Positions 62,401-64,000 of a stretch of DNA of 64,000 nt are shown here, one piece after another. Source of the DNA: Mycosarcoma maydis (Eukaryota > Basidiomycota > Ustilaginomycetes > Ustilaginales); assembly GCF_000328475.2 (NCBI RefSeq), contig NC_026486.1:310001-374000 (forward strand), written 5' to 3'. The translations under genes and the position numbers were made by a program. Under the pieces are notes generated by a model, which was not told the DNA's origin, searched no databases, and worked only from the letters and a program-made list of their open reading frames with translations. Every line of letters begins with the position of its first letter. Within the stretch, counting starts at the first letter, position 1.

Positions 62401-63023
62401 TTTTTGGGTTTGGGTGTTGATGTGAGATCGGCCGAGGTGTTGACCGACTCACGCTTGATAGGGGAGCCAGAGTCGGAGACCATCGAAGCGTCTGGATCGT
62501 CCGGTTGTTTCATTGACTCGTCAGCAGCTTGGATGGATTGGGCCTGGTTGCTGCTTTTCGCTGCATCTGCGACAGCGGTGGAAAGGTCAATGTCGGATTG
62601 CTGCGCAGGATTCATGTCCATTGGAGGGGTGGAAGCTGGCTGGTCACGCTGTTGAGCAGCGCGCTGCTCCTCTTGAAGTCGTTCCTGTTCTGCATGCTGT
62701 TTGGAGGCGTTTACGGCAGCGGCAATGACAGCATCCACGTCGCCGAGGGAGCCGGAAGGATGCTCGGCGGAGGTAGAGGCATCGGATGCGACTAAAAGTG
62801 GAGACTGTGTGGACTGGGTGGTGCCAGAGGTAGGAGCAGCCGAGGAGGAGTCGGATACGAGCGCCTCTACTCGACGACGAGCTTCGAGTTCGGCTTGCTG
62901 TAGCAGTAGCAGCTGCTGCTGCTGTTCAAGCTCCTTTTGCTGCTGCTGTTCAAGTTCCTCGTCGAGCTGCGCCGCCGTCGCCAGCTCCTGGAGCGGCTGG
63001 TCTGGGTTCTGGTGGTCCGACAT
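59448..63023 (-). CDS. Zn2Cys6 fungal transcription factor with Fungal_trans domain
   Basis: This is a nuclear DNA-binding regulator of 1191 residues from the ATG at 63023 (MSDHQNPDQPLQEL). The N-terminus is a Gln/Glu/Leu-rich coiled stretch (residues about 15-50). The zinc cluster is CLQCREKKQKC...CGNC...C, with Cys at 232, 235, 242, 249, 252 and 261, all six intact, and a basic KPKPRSKSATKITRFRK stretch just before it. The middle homology region (about 330-700) carries the usual GLHRDPEHW and RRNLWWNIVFFE blocks of Fungal_trans proteins. The last 300 residues are low-complexity (Ser, Gln, and an Ala/Glu run near 1160), probably activation surfaces. Its targets are unknown. Confidence 0.9.
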   Translation of the reverse strand: MSDHQNPDQPLQELATAAQLDEELEQQQQKELEQQQQLLLLQQAELEARRRVEALVSDSSSAAPTSGTTQSTQSPLLVASDASTSAEHPSGSLGDVDAVIAAAVNASKQHAEQERLQEEQRAAQQRDQPASTPPMDMNPAQQSDIDLSTAVADAAKSSNQAQSIQAADESMKQPDDPDASMVSDSGSPIKRESVNTSADLTSTPKPKKERAKPKPRSKSATKITRFRKITSCLQCREKKQKCDRVKPVCGNCRENPSDDPCHYVDDRKRPNSDDEDGAADTSIGSPLVRKRKEPDDATLDTGNSRVFKRADFPRVNDRRHAVMLRTRREMVEKLEQVGRDRSRDFNTRVNAARAAAIADVLFESAITLPTADEISALLYTYKTQVEPFVNVVVIDINIARIQSFLRWWHSKPTTMPADPPLVPLLLVILALTLQVKRNSPEFERHNLKNFAPIPGIECSDERTLLSVAGHCIDALQIACPSAWSSAFQAPIDLTKASLLRGIWHLNELNLQFAGTCFALTTRLAHAAGLHRDPEHWSGMRIEEAQARRNLWWNIVFFEVAHAHRIGQPPCLTHEGFDTQYPDDYGALYAMYERAGLADPDPSRIILPPGATALVPRTPSQNNFDYHWARFRIYHIFLRQSQQLFRFGISSPPDPNLNDEYAKWRENLPEKLKRHFERRSTGSVRPDPELVTEVVSQTFANRVYDPKITEELQEYQQGYSLEFMYHQCMITLHRPYIDEQGAWKPPESVQKSLEVCLRSAEALINTVEDVLSVLPANSMYNQCAYFAFNAGLILAIHCKLDPTSQVHRPHIQKSLDLLDTLSGMARLTNVAEQAGRYGSTLKQMLHGIGGDFANLAASKSRASSFSTAAAASGTTAAEHSNLESNGASDNAGADQHQSEAADASQSGILGALVPSQDSGQVASKAGNDANERTDVDGGPDRIPAFLLPFVGLPTDPTQLGPQTGSSFWSESLLDRPLVGVPVAYPVGFGQGLLSSTEQQNGSGWSSAHHQGETDTTANSDAQRQSHEAVVASEAAAATDGGESVSGEASADAYNLYELLGGRELGSDMPDRPMSFSQHYNHQNPRDQASSASYRTYVQNSLARTYEQQQQQQQNAQSRVDGEGTDKAGAGTGLGADQMPSESALNAVAAAAAAAAEAEAEGKGGLDPTVQGNNLAGMWFAWENLSQMLNNRQ

Positions 63024-64000
63024 GGTGGCTTTGTGCGTCCAGGAGTAGATGGAAGTGACGGTCAGAAGCGTTGACGACAATCAAGGCGAGACGGCTGCAG
63101 TCGGCGTTGCAATCAAAGACGCGTCCGGCTGTCCACGGATGCGCGGCCCAAGTGGATACAAAGACAGCCAGATCGAGAAGGATGGATGCACAACAAACGT
63201 GTCGTTGACTCGCTGCCTTAGTCCCTCGACGAGCGGGTGAAGGGGACGGATGGATTTGTGGACGGGTATCCGCGAGGTCGAGACCTTACTCCGTGTCGAG
63301 TGGTGGAAGGAGTGTGTAGAAGTGTTGCTCAGAGTGCAGGTCAGGACAGGGTGCAGCTCGTATCGAGTGGAGAAGATGCAAAACATCAAGGAAGGATGAG
63401 TCGCGCGAAAGAAAGCCAAACAGGGTATTTTTGTGGATGGATCGATCACCGGCCGAGTGAGACGAGCGTGGTGGTGCTTCTCTCACCGCGTTCAGTCGTG
63501 AGTCAGAGCCTCGTGCCTTGATCTTGCCAAGCACGAAGGAGATTTTTTCACATCAGAGATGAATGTGAGACCGACTTGACTCGACATGAGCGATTTTTTT
63601 TGCGCGTAGCAACGTGCGTGTTGCTGGCTACTCGTGACTCGTGAGTGGCTAAATCTCGAATCACGAATAAGTTAATCAGAATAATCGTGATTCGCGAATC
63701 GCGAATGTTAAGCGCGGCAGAAAGACTCACGACTGTCTACAACAGCCAACCAACACAAAAACACACACACACACACACAAACACAAACTCACGTATGCTG
63801 TGACCGACACCGAAGCGGCGCACGAGCGGCTTCTTGTCTTTTGAGCGAGCCGAGCGCTGAACTTTCATGATTCGTGCTTCGTGATTCACGATTCACGATT
63901 CTGCTTTATGCTTTTCGACCGTCGTCATCGTCGTCTCCTTGCCAACCACACCCCTTTAAAGTCAGTAGATTGGAACCTTTCGTCCTTGCCGCTTCTCCAT
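63024..64000. promoter_or_regulatory. Upstream region of the Zn2Cys6 gene to the right edge
   Basis: About 980 bp of spacer. It has heptamer units near 63625-63665 and 63870-63900, palindromic runs of GATTCGCGAATCGCGAATG type near 63688-63705, and a (CA)n microsatellite at about 63755-63785. A short open stretch on the minus strand (63868-63793) ends at a GTGAGT donor-like site. No further gene is supported. Confidence 0.5.
63755..63785. repeat. (CA)n microsatellite
   Basis: About nine uninterrupted CA units, flanked by CAAACACAAA-type imperfect repeats, in the upstream region of the Zn2Cys6 gene. Confidence 0.85.

Overview
This window is fungal nuclear DNA. The genes are long, mostly intron-less and eukaryotic in type (Sac3, topoisomerase II, prohibitin, eS8, Chs7, a Zn2Cys6 regulator), and they lie on both strands between spacers full of a degenerate 7-bp unit, YTCACGA. 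Sparse introns, the spacer repeats and a Hac1/Cib1-like bZIP gene with a 65-nt Ire1-type intron point to a smut basidiomycete (Ustilago/Sporisorium group, Ustilago maydis or a close relative). This is inference from reading alone; no database was searched.

Left part (1-21.9 kb): a Cdc6-type replication-licensing ATPase runs off the left edge (-). Next are a small Ser-rich KEN-box protein (-), an Mdv1/Caf4-like mitochondrial-fission WD40 protein (+), the chitin-synthase export chaperone Chs7 (+), an ASNSD1-like asparagine-synthetase-domain protein (-), a Gyp5/EVI5-type RabGAP (+) and DNA topoisomerase II (-).

Middle (21.9-34.5 kb): a mitochondrial seryl-tRNA synthetase (-) is fused in one reading frame to a two-helix FLILHELTA-type membrane domain, and it diverges from prohibitin-1 (+), so two mitochondrial genes share one short promoter region. 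A two-exon uridine-phosphorylase-family gene (-) diverges from the TREX-2 mRNA-export scaffold Sac3 (+). An unrecognised membrane-associated protein (-) follows.

Gene-poor stretch (34.5-42 kb): it holds a decayed Ty1/copia Gag relic and one MFS permease (-), then about 3.9 kb with no supportable gene.

Right part (42-64 kb): an unrecognised coiled-coil protein (-) diverges from the bZIP unfolded-protein-response regulator (+). After these come a large Ser-rich protein of unknown function (-), about 4 kb without genes, ribosomal protein eS8 (+), a valyl-tRNA synthetase with alternative mitochondrial and cytosolic starts (-), a METTL7-like methyltransferase (+) and a Zn2Cys6 transcription factor (-). 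The window ends in repeat-bearing promoter DNA.

The strongest observations are three. The bZIP gene carries two Ire1 hairpins whose cuts remove exactly 65 nt and join two reading frames. The SerRS-membrane-domain fusion suggests that tRNA charging is tethered to the mitochondrial inner membrane. The spacer heptamer family is the third.
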